From Notospermus geniculatus (lineage: Eukaryota > Nemertea > Pilidiophora > Heteronemertea > Lineidae): a stretch of 64,000 nt of DNA. The DNA lies in the NCBI GenBank assembly GCA_002633025.1, contig NMRB01000024.1, forward strand, positions 713,437-777,436. The letters are read 5' to 3'. The position numbers and the translations under genes are program-made. Under the pieces are notes generated by a model. That model was not told the origin of the DNA. It did no database searches and saw only the letters and a program-made list of their open reading frames with translations. This document shows positions 20,401-29,800 of the stretch, in pieces. Within the stretch, counting starts at the first letter, position 1, and the number at the start of each line of letters is the position of its first letter.

Positions 20401-20552
20401 ACCATGCCAAAGTGGAAGCAAAGAATCTTGTTGAACTTGCCGACACCAATAAAGATCTTCATCTCTCATTGAAGGAAGTCTTAGACAACAAGGATCTTTT
20501 TCTTGGAAGTAAAATGTGCAATGCCGGCAAAAATTTTCATGATGAGTTTTAA
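17399..20552 (+). CDS. SDF4: SDF4/Cab45 EF-hand protein, 5' end incomplete
   Basis: Cab45 (45 kDa calcium-binding protein, CREC family) sorts soluble cargo in the Golgi lumen in a calcium-dependent way. Exons on the plus strand are 17399-17456, 18393-18529, 18996-19109, 19389-19547, 20014-20198 and 20376-20552. From the second exon on, all phases agree. EF loops visible are DVDKDDLISLSE, DPDNDGFITWRE (split by an intron), a degenerate third around DEDPQDNKLTIDEF, a degenerate fourth around RDGVLTESEF, DTDRNGRVTREE and DTNKDLHLSLKE: six, as in Cab45. It ends HDEF (human HEEF). The first visible exon encodes DGHLNRDYRKEVFLG, matching the conserved segment after the signal peptide. The signal-peptide exon and a short exon that must convert phase 1 to phase 2 before 18393 were not found. 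The intron after 18529 uses a GC donor. Confidence 0.93.
18393..18529 (+). CDS. SDF4: SDF4 exon with EF-hand 1, GC donor
   Basis: Acceptor TTGTTTTCAG. Encodes VDVDKDDLISLSELEEWIIQ and runs to LDPDNDG. The donor reads GATG|GCAAGT; using it lets DPDNDG join FITWRE in the next exon and completes EF-hand 2. Reading on instead gives KWSFKTGG and a stop. Confidence 0.93.
18996..19109 (+). CDS. SDF4: SDF4 exon, end of EF-hand 2
   Basis: 114 bp, acceptor CTATTTTCAG, donor CCAG|GTGGGT, phase 1 to 1. Encodes FITWREFFVQFLMAKGHTQQ, matching the human WDEYKVKFLASKGHS region. Confidence 0.93.
19389..19547 (+). CDS. SDF4: SDF4 exon, EF-hand 3
   Basis: 159 bp, acceptor ATTTTTTCAG, donor CTTG|GTAAGG, phase 1 to 1. 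Encodes KFRWSEADEDPQDNKLTIDE and FRNFRHPEQS, matching human RWYQAD and FLSFLHPEHS. Confidence 0.93.
20014..20198 (+). CDS. SDF4: SDF4 exon, EF-hands 4 and 5
   Basis: 185 bp, acceptor GATTTTTTAG, donor CTC|GTAAGT, phase 1 to 0. Encodes DQEERDGVLTESEFVAVPPG and later KEFREIIDTDRNGRVTREE. Confidence 0.94.
20376..20552 (+). CDS. SDF4: SDF4 last exon, EF-hand 6 and HDEF terminus
   Basis: Acceptor TTACTTTTCAG, phase 0. Encodes AYVDPKNPNHAKVEAKNLVE and ADTNKDLHLSLKEVLDNKD, ending in HDEF and TAA. The HDEF tail matches the HEEF tail typical of Cab45. Confidence 0.95.
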   Translation, partial: AYVDPKNPNHAKVEAKNLVELADTNKDLHLSLKEVLDNKDLFLGSKMCNAGKNFHDEF

Positions 20553-20925
20553 TAGCAACTTGCCGGACTTCAAGGCTATGGCAAGCATAGGGACAAAGGG
20601 GGCAAATGCCTTCCACATGATCATGGAAAAACATGTAGATTTTGGCCATAAATGGCAACAAGTGCAGTTGTACATGTACACAAGATGAAAGCGAACTAGG
20701 GCCCTGGATTTAATATACTAGGTAGTGTAGTGTTAGATGGAGGATGGGTAGGCAGACTTCGCTTCTAAACACTTCACATTCCATTCCTTATTTGTTTATT
20801 TACTGAGCTAAAGTTTGTTATCTGCAAATTTCAAAACCTGTCATTCTGGTAGTTAGTAACATGCATGCATGAAATCTGGCATTGGGTAGTTGTAGACCAC
20901 TTCCAGATCTCACTGGTTATGATGA

Positions 20926-20931
20926 AATAAA
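20926..20931 (+). promoter_or_regulatory. Candidate SDF4 poly(A) signal
   Basis: AATAAA 374 bp after the stop. Further AATAAA motifs occur at 21229-21234 and near 21345-21365, so the 3' UTR may have alternative ends. Confidence 0.4.
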
Positions 20932-22467
20932 TACTGATGCAATATCTAATTACCAGTAAACCAGTGTGTTTTTGACAATTTCTAACTTCCTGAGGTTGGG
21001 GAGTAGCGGTATCAGTTTGTATCTGTACATGTAGGCATATGTACATAAGGGAATTGGTGAACGATGAAGTACTCAGTGTGTATTGTAACAGTTTTTTTTA
21101 AATTATTTCTTTCTGTTTCTCAGTAACTGGTTCTTTTGTAATTGACAGTGTTTGTAATATATTTCAAAACATGGTCATTACCATAATGTACTTACTGTTT
21201 CCTGGTGTTGAGCAGGTTACATTCTCTTAATAAACTTAACTCTCGTGACTATGTATTGTATACGACAGGTACTTCTTTTGTTTGTCATTTTCTCCAACTG
21301 TCTGCAGTTATTTGGTGGTATCTTTTGAGGTGTTGCCAGGGGTTGAATAAAAATTGGTTGAATAAACAACATATCAGTGAGATTTTAGAGTTAAAAACAG
21401 TATTTTATTGAGTAAAAATATCCATAAAGGCAGTTGTGTCGTAAGGAAGACATACTTGTTGCATGAGGTAAAAACAAAGGAAGAAATTTGCATAATAATA
21501 TATAATAAAACTGGTCAATTGTAAATGAAACACATGGAAAAGCCTGATGGATATAATAGCTAATGGTCACTGGGCGAGTCAAACATCAGCGAATGAGCAT
21601 TTCAGCACTGCGTGATACCTCGAAAGAGGTCACCACATATCAAAAGGCGTCCTAGACTGGTTCCCATCTGCAGCTCCGGCGGCGCTACTGTCCATTCCAC
21701 ATCACGGGAATCCGCATCACGGAAGTGTAGCGGCAAAGACAGAAACCAGTCTAAAAGGCGCCGAAGTCCATCGGACTCTTGTGTCAGCCCTCTGCGGTGG
21801 TGATTCGCTTGGCGGCGCGAGAGAAAGAGTACTCCGCCACAGCTATACACTGAGGTGAGAATGCCGAACTCGTGGTTTGAAACGCCCAATGATATCAGTG
21901 AAGAAGGATACGTCGAAAATATTTCAAAGAATTGTCGAAGATTTTAGGACTTTCATCTTAGCCGAAATAATCACAGTGGCGCGTTAATAGGCCTAGTTGC
22001 TCACACCCCTAGGAGGAACCGACTTCGAACGACGCACGGTTCCTCCCATTGCCAGATGGCAACAACGAGCAATTTTCGTCGAGAGAAATCAAGCCGGTTT
22101 GATTCTCGACGCAACATGTGGCAAGTCGTGTCTCCGCAGAATTTCCGTGGTGAGTGGTCGTTACACCGGCCACAGCACACTTGGCCACTTTCGTAGTGGC
22201 CTGCATGTATGAGCAGCAGCAAAAGTGGTCACTGAAGTGTGCTGCTAGCTTTCACACTTCACCACTTTCGTTGCCCATGCAGCCATTTTCGTGGTCGGCA
22301 ATTTTTGTGGCGGTTGCCGGTTCACAGCACACATCACCACTCAGTGGTCTAGTGTGGCCACAACGAGCAATTTTCGTGGTGAGAAATCAATGAGTGGTCG
22401 TTGCCAGCCACCGCGCGCTTGACTAGCGGTGATAGGTGCTGATGTTTCCACTGCCCCACTCTTAAGG

Positions 22468-22609
22468 CGGTGACAGACTGGCGCGTAAGTAACGCGTCGG
22501 GAACGCGTTCAACCAATCAGGGGCGATAACACAAACCGAAACACCTACCGAAGAATCTGATTGGCGGAACGCCTGCAGGACGCGCCGCGTTCGCGCCAGT
22601 CTGTCACCG
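22468..22609. mobile_element. 142 bp MITE
   Basis: 18 bp perfect terminal inverted repeats: CGGTGACAGACTGGCGCG and its complement at the other end. The interior has ACGCGTC/GACGCG blocks and two CCAAT-type pentamers. Non-coding. Confidence 0.8.
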
Positions 22610-22688
22610 GCTAGAGTCCCTGAAATTCAGCCGTTAAGATGTCATCACACGGACAGTGCAATGTTGTTGAACATCGCCGCTAAAAAGC

Positions 22689-22968
22689 CTGCCGCACACG
22701 AGTGCAATTTTGTCTCCGACGTTGCCTCCATAGCTTTTTGTCTCAGCATCCTGTCACCGCACACGATGCGTCAGCCGCCGCACACGACTGCAAATTTGCA
22801 TCCTGTCATGCCTGTAGATGCGGCGCAACGTCATTCAAACATGTTTGATCTGCGTTGGAGGCAAAAAATCCGTCCCTACATCTGCCCCCGGCCACCGCAC
22901 ACGGTGACATTTGCAGGTAGGAGGCAAAAATCTCCATAGAGAGGCAAAATTACACTCGTGTGCGGTCC
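22689..22968. mobile_element. 280 bp MITE with CCGCACACGAGTG termini
   Basis: The left end CCGCACACGAGTGCAATTTT and the right end (reverse complement CCGCACACGAGTGTAATTTT) match over about 24 bp. The words GCCGCACACGACTGCAAATT recur inside. Confidence 0.75.
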
Positions 22969-23402
22969 GCTTGAAAATGTTAGATTTTTGGTGGAATCGG
23001 CACATACACAATCAAATCGTTTTCTTCAGCGTTTTAGAACGAATTATGTTTGACATTGATGTTTGAAAGTTTCAAAGAAGGTAAACTTGAGATATGGTAA
23101 AAAACCCGAATACCGTGACCATGATAAATGACACTTTGTACACTGACGGAATCAACGGAGCAAAAAGACATGAAAAGCGTCGTTATTTCTGTACAGGAGA
23201 CGGATACCCATTGAAATCACTCCTAAACGGTGGGAATGGAAGAATACGTGAAAGAAACAACACCGATCCTTTTGAAATATACACGTACAGCATTAAAATT
23301 CAGATTTTAAAAGCGGGGGCCAAAAACTGTACAACTGGCCTGGCACCAGGCTCCACGAGCCAGCAGCAGCGCAAAAAAATTGACTCGGTAATGCGCTATA
23401 GC

Positions 23403-23523
23403 GCCGTATGCTAGGGTTGGACTTTAGCCACTTTCATTAAAGTCCAACTTTTTTTCAATGCTTCAAGCAAAGAGAAAGTCTAACTTCAGTTCTTTAGGCT
23501 AAAGTCCGACCCAAGCATACGGC
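23403..23523. mobile_element. 121 bp MITE
   Basis: GCCGTATGCTAGGGTTGGAC at one end is mirrored by GTCCGACCCAAGCATACGGC at the other, with a nested AAAGTCCAAC/GTCTAAC interior. Confidence 0.75.
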
Positions 23524-23639
23524 CCTTAGTCTCAAAGCGCTTCACGTTATGATCCGGGGCCCATAAATAGTTAGTCTAAGTGTGACACTACTTAGACTAT
23601 CCTTTGTTCAACACAAAAGATAAGTATCACACCTTTTCT

Positions 23640-23690
23640 TAAAGCTGACATGTTTGCATTACCCCATGGCTTTGGCTGAATAAAATACCT
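23640..23690. repeat. Inverted repeat partner (left of gap)
   Basis: GACATGTTTGCATTACCCCA and flanking bases (about 48 bp) recur in reverse complement at 24848-24896, on the other side of the N-gap. They may be ends of one larger element or two solo copies. Confidence 0.65.
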
Positions 23691-23736
23691 GCCGCGCCAC
23701 AGCGCGGCAGGTAGATGAAGTTCAATCGTCCAGGGC

Positions 23737-23862
23737 CGACCGCACAGAAAGTCAGATAGTCCTACCGGCGAATACCGGCAGTTAGTTATGACGCATTTTC
23801 CCATTAACTAGACCGCCGATAGGCACCGACAGCAATTTTTATCGTACTTTCTGTGCGGTCGG
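23737..23862. repeat. Inverted repeat abutting the assembly gap
   Basis: CCGACCGCACAGAAAGT and ACTTTCTGTGCGGTCGG are perfect inverted arms; the second touches the gap. A long hairpin here may have caused the gap. Confidence 0.6.
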
Positions 23863-23886
23863 NNNNNNNNNNNNNNNNNNNNNNNN
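23863..23886. other. Assembly gap, 24 N
   Basis: A run of 24 unknown bases directly after an inverted-repeat arm. Confidence 0.99.
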
Positions 23887-23976
23887 CCTTTGGGGCTTGG
23901 TCGCTATTCTTTCCTTAATTGCTTGTTTGCCCTGTCTACACAGGCTATGTAGTTCTACATTCGGGTTTCAGCTTAG

Positions 23977-24078
23977 TCTTTTCTAGAGTTTCAGATTGTA
24001 AAGTTCCACTTGAAAAAGACCCCGGTTGGGGTCGAAAATTCGTGAATTCTGGAGATTGACTTCTTGTTTATTATCATG
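23977..24078 (+). mobile_element. Element E, single copy
   Basis: Begins AGTCTTTTCTAGAGTTTCAG and ends TTTATTATCA, as in the 2.6 kb and 54 kb copies. Positions 24004-24054 can form a three-stem, hammerhead-like fold (see findings). Confidence 0.75.
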
Positions 24079-24310
24079 ATATGTCAAAACGGATAATATT
24101 CCAACTTACCTGCATCAAGTGAATCACCTTGTAAACTCCGAAAGGGCAGATAAAATCCTCATTCTCACAAAGTTCCTAACCCTTCCGCCATTTTTGTTCC
24201 ATTGACCAACGCCCGCCTGAGTGCATGACCCGTCTGCAGGACACGAAGTGTTCATACTAGTCTACTCTGTCAACATGTAGGTCTGATGCCCTTTATTAAA
24301 TCCGAAATAG

Positions 24311-24396
24311 ATCCGGCCGGTTAGCTCAGTCGGGTACGTCGTCCCCCCCTTTCAATTACGCATGATGCAAAAAGGTTGTGGGATTCGAAACATACC
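24311..24396 (+). repeat. tRNA-like (SINE-type) sequence
   Basis: GGTTAGCTCAGTCGGG is a perfect A box (TRGCNNAGYNGG). A degenerate B box, GGGATTCGAAAC, follows about 60 bp later. The intervening sequence does not fold as an intact tRNA, so it is probably the head of a tRNA-derived SINE or a decayed tRNA. Confidence 0.55.
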
Positions 24397-24847
24397 AGGA
24401 CTCATAACTCAGTCAATAGCTGCCTGCAGTTGGATCTACATGTACACTGTATAGGCCTAGGTTTGACCCTATTGTCTATGTATGCCTACAGCATTGTACT
24501 ACTAACCTGCGGAGCACTCGCCATCTTCCAGTTCGACGGCTTTCATTCGAATGGCAGGGGTAACGGTGGTCTGAGAGAGGTGTTAAAGGACCTCAACGTG
24601 GGAACTTCATACGCACACTAGCGATTTTACGAGTGATTTTCTAGGCGACCGGCCTTGCGACCACAGAAGCGACTGAACATTATTTTCAGTTTTTTTAGTT
24701 TTTGTTGACTCGTTTGCGACAAATGCTTCCTTGGAAGATCAGTGATGTCGTGGATGATATTACAGATCGACCTCAAAGGTAATTATCGCAGGCGACTTAG
24801 TAGTCGCATCTGTTGTCGCCCCCATTTTAGTCGCAGGTGCGCGGCGC

Positions 24848-24896
24848 CCTTTATTCAGCCAAAGCCATGGGGTAATGCAAACATGTCAGCTTTAAG
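24848..24896. repeat. Inverted repeat partner (right of gap)
   Basis: Reverse complement of 23640-23690, including ATTCAGCCAAAGCCATGGGG. Confidence 0.65.
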
Positions 24897-25731
24897 TATG
24901 TTTATGAAAGTGGACCCTGGGAACACAAGAAGCAGGTCATTCAGTTCTCTCCTGATCCTTTCAGACCAGTTGACAAGAGAAAACAGGCGGAGACTTGGCC
25001 TTGAATCTAATCCGTTACCTCTTTGGTCTCCAGTCCGACCACCGCGCTCTCAATCCAGTGAACCCTTATGTAATGCCCAGCTGACGTCATTCCCATTTGA
25101 AAGCAGCGCTAAGTGGTCTAGGGAGACCACGTGGCCATGAAATTTTGCCGTATTTGCATCATTAACGAGATGGGATTGGCAGGCCAATTCATACGTCACG
25201 ACGGACTCGGACGTTGCCCGTACGTTGCTGAATTTATCGCCATCAATTTACGAAAAACCCGAGACACTGTGAGGATACAATTATGTAAAAAGAATTTTCT
25301 TCCAAGCTTACCCGCCAGTACGCCAGAGAATTAACTTGAACTGACACAAAGACACATTTTTTTTCTATTCTACAAACCAGCGTTAAAGGTGCACGACGAA
25401 CAGATGGCAAAGCGCACACAGAAACATTCAAATAGTCATACATTAGAAAAATATCAAATGCTATCTTTTGAATTCTGTATACAAGTATGACAATGTACAG
25501 TCAAACATTCAAAAGTGTTTAATACTCAAACCGAACGTAGTTATGTTTCCCATCGCTAGGTGTCACTGGATGACTGGATGACGTCATCGTGTCTGAATGC
25601 TGCATCTTTGGTTGTAATACTGATCGGCAACAACAGATTCATAGTCATGATTTGCCTTCCAAGTCCCAAAACTACCGTTGCGGCAGCGTAGGGTGGCAGT
25701 AATGTCCGTCTGCGTCATGCATATGTCGGCT

Positions 25732-25824
25732 TAAGGCTTCCGTTACATAGAAGTATAGGTACCGTGAAGCCATTGTTAACCGGCGTTTTGGTATACCGTA
25801 TACTTCTATGTAACGGAAGCCTAA
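25732..25824. mobile_element. Hairpin MITE, about 90 bp
   Basis: AGGCTTCCGTTACATAGAAG TATA and its exact complement TATA CTTCTATGTAACGGAAGCCT enclose a ~45 bp centre containing AACCGGCG. Related end sequences (ACCGGCGT..GTAATCGCAGCCT) occur near 28330, 47275, 48057 and 51715. Confidence 0.75.
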
Positions 25825-26655
25825 GGGACGTCCTCGCGTCTAATTTGGTGATTACAAGTTTTGCTGTCGAATGTAAAAAGTGACATTTTGTCCCGTTGAA
25901 CAGCTCCATCCTTACTCCAAACGGATTTTCTAAACCTCCCGACAGGGTCTACAACCACGGTGCTCGGGAGGTTTTCGCTGTATGGAGGCTGGCTGTACGT
26001 ACGGACACCTAGCGGTGGGTCAATGAACTACTGTGTGCTAATGTGTGTAAAATCGAATATGAAAAGCACCCTGAAAATGGATACACATGAACACGATTAC
26101 GAAGCCCAAATGGGTCAACTCCACTTGAACAGCTTGGAGGAAGCAAACAAACTCCGTTACCATAGTTACCACAGCCTCGTTTTGATTACACTGAAAGTTA
26201 CAAATGAAGTTGTGGTCGTCGTTTGATGATAATGTATACGGCATGATTCCAATAATGAAAGCGTGATTATGCATAGAGATTAAAATCATCTTTCAGGAAA
26301 TTTCACAATCGAAGTCTTCATGCTTTCGTTTCGCTCCCGAATTGGTAAATTTGGAGCCTTCATTTCCGGATGGAATCCGTGTGTGGGGCAGTTGGAATAA
26401 ACTCACAGCAACCGACGATTTTCGTCATCCCCCGGACACGGTCCGCAGCAAATGCATTACATCCTCCCCGGACACTGGACACTGGCAGCAAATACCATCC
26501 AATCACATTTAAAGACAGATAGATGAGCAAGAAAACAGGAGCATGTCACCATGGCAACGACAGGCTCTGACCAATAACAAATTGCCAGGTGACGTCACGT
26601 GCCCTGCACCAGTGAATCGTCAACATCATGGCCTCCGCACCTTTATTTACCGATG

Positions 26656-26870
26656 CTATACATGTTGCAGATGGCTTGGTCGTTTCTTTTTACAGCATCC
26701 AGTGGCACTGCTCTGTATCAGATCATCCAGCATCATGCATAGGGCTGAGGAGAAATAGCCCACCGACGCTCCCCATCCTATGATGTAAGCGTAGCCGTAT
26801 CTATGGTTCATTAGTTTCAGTCTTTCGACGCAAATCGGGTAGGCAATCATACCCGTGGTACATATCAAGG
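26656..26870 (-). CDS. TMEM47: TMEM47-like exon 4 (TM3 end, TM4, C-terminus)
   Basis: 215 bp from acceptor TATCTTTCCAG to TAG. Encodes ALICTTGMIAYPICVERLKL, the last helix RYGYAYIIGWGASVGYFSSA, and a short basic tail ending HLQHV. Confidence 0.92.
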
Positions 26871-29800
26871 CTGGAAAGATAGAATTCACGACGATAAATT
26901 GAAGAGTGCATATCAAAACTTACGTATTGTAGTTCTACCATAAAGGAATCAAACGTAAAGGTTCAACTTACAAATTTAGCGTTTTATAAATGTGGACAGT
27001 ATCCCTTTAAACCTCAACAGATTTGCATTCTGACTCTTCCATATGATATGCAAGACCCTTCTGCATGTTTCCTGCAAATTTCGTTGAATTCCGACAAGTT
27101 GATCTTATGATACAAAAGGACTGAATTAATGAGAACCCCACGAACGATGAGAGCGCAGTGTCATCTGTGTAATTTGAATATGCTAACGTACATTTGCACA
27201 TGGAACACTAATTGTGCTGAAAATAGCTCTCTTATCCTCAGAAATGGAATTCAAAGCATCAAGTCGACAGGTCCATATACCCCTTCACCACAAAAAAGTT
27301 GAAGCTCCTGACTATTACGTAAAGCCAAAATTCAGGCAGTGACAGACATCTGGTGGCAACACTTGAAGTGTATCCCTCAGTTAGTTCATCGTTCGCAGTT
27401 AAATGTTTGATTCCTTTATGGTTCTACTGAATTCAATTCAAATCGCTATCGCGCTCCTAAATTGTCGCCAAGGGGCACAAACAACCACGCCCCAAGAAAA
27501 ATGGCTAAAATGGCACCTCATACAGTACATGTAGATAAGTATCATCGTATGGCGTTCCATCGCAAAGTCACCACGCTCCCCAACGTTCGTTTTGATTGGA
27601 TGTTTTGTTCAGTCTCCAGCGTGGAAGGTATAACCAATCACAGCGCGGCTAACAAAAAATCACACAAGAGGATGTTCAACTTACCACATACGAAGAATAT
27701 TTCTCCGGCTGAATGGAAATAATAAAGTTTCTTTGGCAGATTAATGACACAAACGCCGCATATCGACAGAATGGTAGCAAGAAATCCGACGGCGGCGGAA
27801 AACAGCAGTAATCCAATGATACCCGTTTGCCAATCTGAAAAATGAGATTTTGATTATTATACGATATAGGATATGGCTTGTTTTTACTCTGTCCGATCCA
27901 GCTGATCGCCCGATAGATTCAATTTTCCATGAGTAATTGGCCGTCTACTGGCAGATTATGACGGAATATGAAGACGGCGCTCCACCACATCAGTTTCCTC
28001 CTGTGAGTTGGCTCTCAATGGAAATTCACCATTGGTGGGTTCCTTAAAGGAGCTCGTATGCGATCTCTAATATGTAATTTGACTGCCGACGTAGAGGGAG
28101 CCACCTAGCGGCAGCAATACGAACAACAAGAATCCATCACAAAATGTGTACGCAGTAAATCGGGTCATTCGCCAAAACGAAATTATTCCATTGGGTTGGA
28201 GAGTGGCGCGCCACCGCGCCAGCTGTCGAGAGAATGTGGCAATACCGTGCTCCTTTAAGCTGCGATTACTAGAGCAACACGATATACAAACACGCCGTTG
28301 ACAAAGGATTTGCGAGAGCGAGGCCATCGTTAACCGGCGTGTCGGATACCGTGCGGCTTTACGCAGTGTAATCGCAGCCTTACGACTCGTGGCGCCACAT
28401 CCTCCCATAGCAGGGCTTCGGTCTCGCTCCTCTTCATACACTCGCAGAGGCGCGAGGTAAAAACCTGCTGTGGGAGGATGCGGGTGCGAAGGCAAATGCC
28501 ATAACCCATAGCTTTCTACAGCTGCGTTGCCCATAGAGAGCCATCTCACGCGAGAAAACTCAAAACTCACACGTGGATGAGTAAAATTAGGCTTGTTTCT
28601 TGCTAGGCCCGATTTTGCCATCGGCATCGATGACCACACGGGAGATCGAACACCCGCATTTGCTTCAATACCAGCTCAATCGGACAGATATAAACGGAGA
28701 TAATTATGACCAGCGATTAATTACGTCAACAATTATTTCTTCTAATTACACGCTCTATTGTATTGTAATTAACGAAGACGCTGATGGATGAGACACATCT
28801 CTCGACGAGTAGGGTGATTGGGTTGCTAGATGGGGGGGGGGGGCTGTATTGCCCAATTCTGGATTTGGCTTTAAGGCATCAATTTTGCCCCAGGACCGTA
28901 CGTCTTGCCAGACACCGCGGAGTATCTTTATCAACAAAGAAGATCATTAAATGTCTATTCATTTATTACAACCCAGAAACTTGCTTTTGCATCAGTTTCA
29001 AATCTTCACTGATGCGGTCAACAGTATTCGAACTCGGACACCCTGGCGATTGGAATGTATCAGAACTGAACAACGTGTCTAAATTCTTCTGACACATTCG
29101 CGAACTACATTTAACTGTTACGCGAACACGACGATTTACATTTCAAACAACAATATGCGCGTAAAAGTGGAGAATTGTGTAACCATTTCTAGCGATGTGA
29201 CGACACCCAGGAAACGCCGCTGCACTCGTGATGTTGGCACTGAAACAGGCGTCCCATAGTCCGGAGTAATAGTCTGAAAAAGAAAGAGACACCGGTATAC
29301 AAAATGATAAGAAAATAATCCGATGAGATCGGTCTTCCTTAAAAACGGAGTGCGAAAAAACGAATACACATAAGTCAGTACAGTTCAGACAGCTTGTACC
29401 AAACTGTAAATGCTAAATCTTCATCAGACATGCGAAAATGTGTTCGACACATTTCATCCGATGTTGACGGGAAGGGATCTTTCACCGTTGGGTTTTTTAG
29501 ATGGACATTTTTTACCTCATGGCCAAAAAATCGTAGCAATAGCAATCAGTGAATTGGTGCACAGGAATATCGCGGCAGTAGCTATCAGTGTATTGTATTG
29601 ATGTACAGGACTCGTGGCAGTCATTTGTATTGATGTACAGGACTCGTGGCAGTCATTTGTATTGATGTACAGGACTCGTGGCAGTCATTTGTATTGATGT
29701 ACAGGAATCGTGGCAGTCGTTTGTATTGATTTACAGGAATCGTTGCAGCAATACAGTGTGATGTACATATTCATGTATAACAGGTTGCAGCAACAGGAAT

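Larger units (their letters stand above)
20935..26655. other. Intergenic stretch between SDF4 and the TMEM47-like gene
   Basis: I see no gene. It holds candidate poly(A) sites, several inverted-repeat elements (22468-22609, 22689-22968, 23403-23523, 25732-25824), element E, a tRNA-like sequence at 24.3 kb and a 24-base assembly gap. Between 22.0 and 22.4 kb the block CAACGAGCAATTTTCGT recurs with many GTGGTCG-type words, but I cannot define an element there. Confidence 0.5.
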
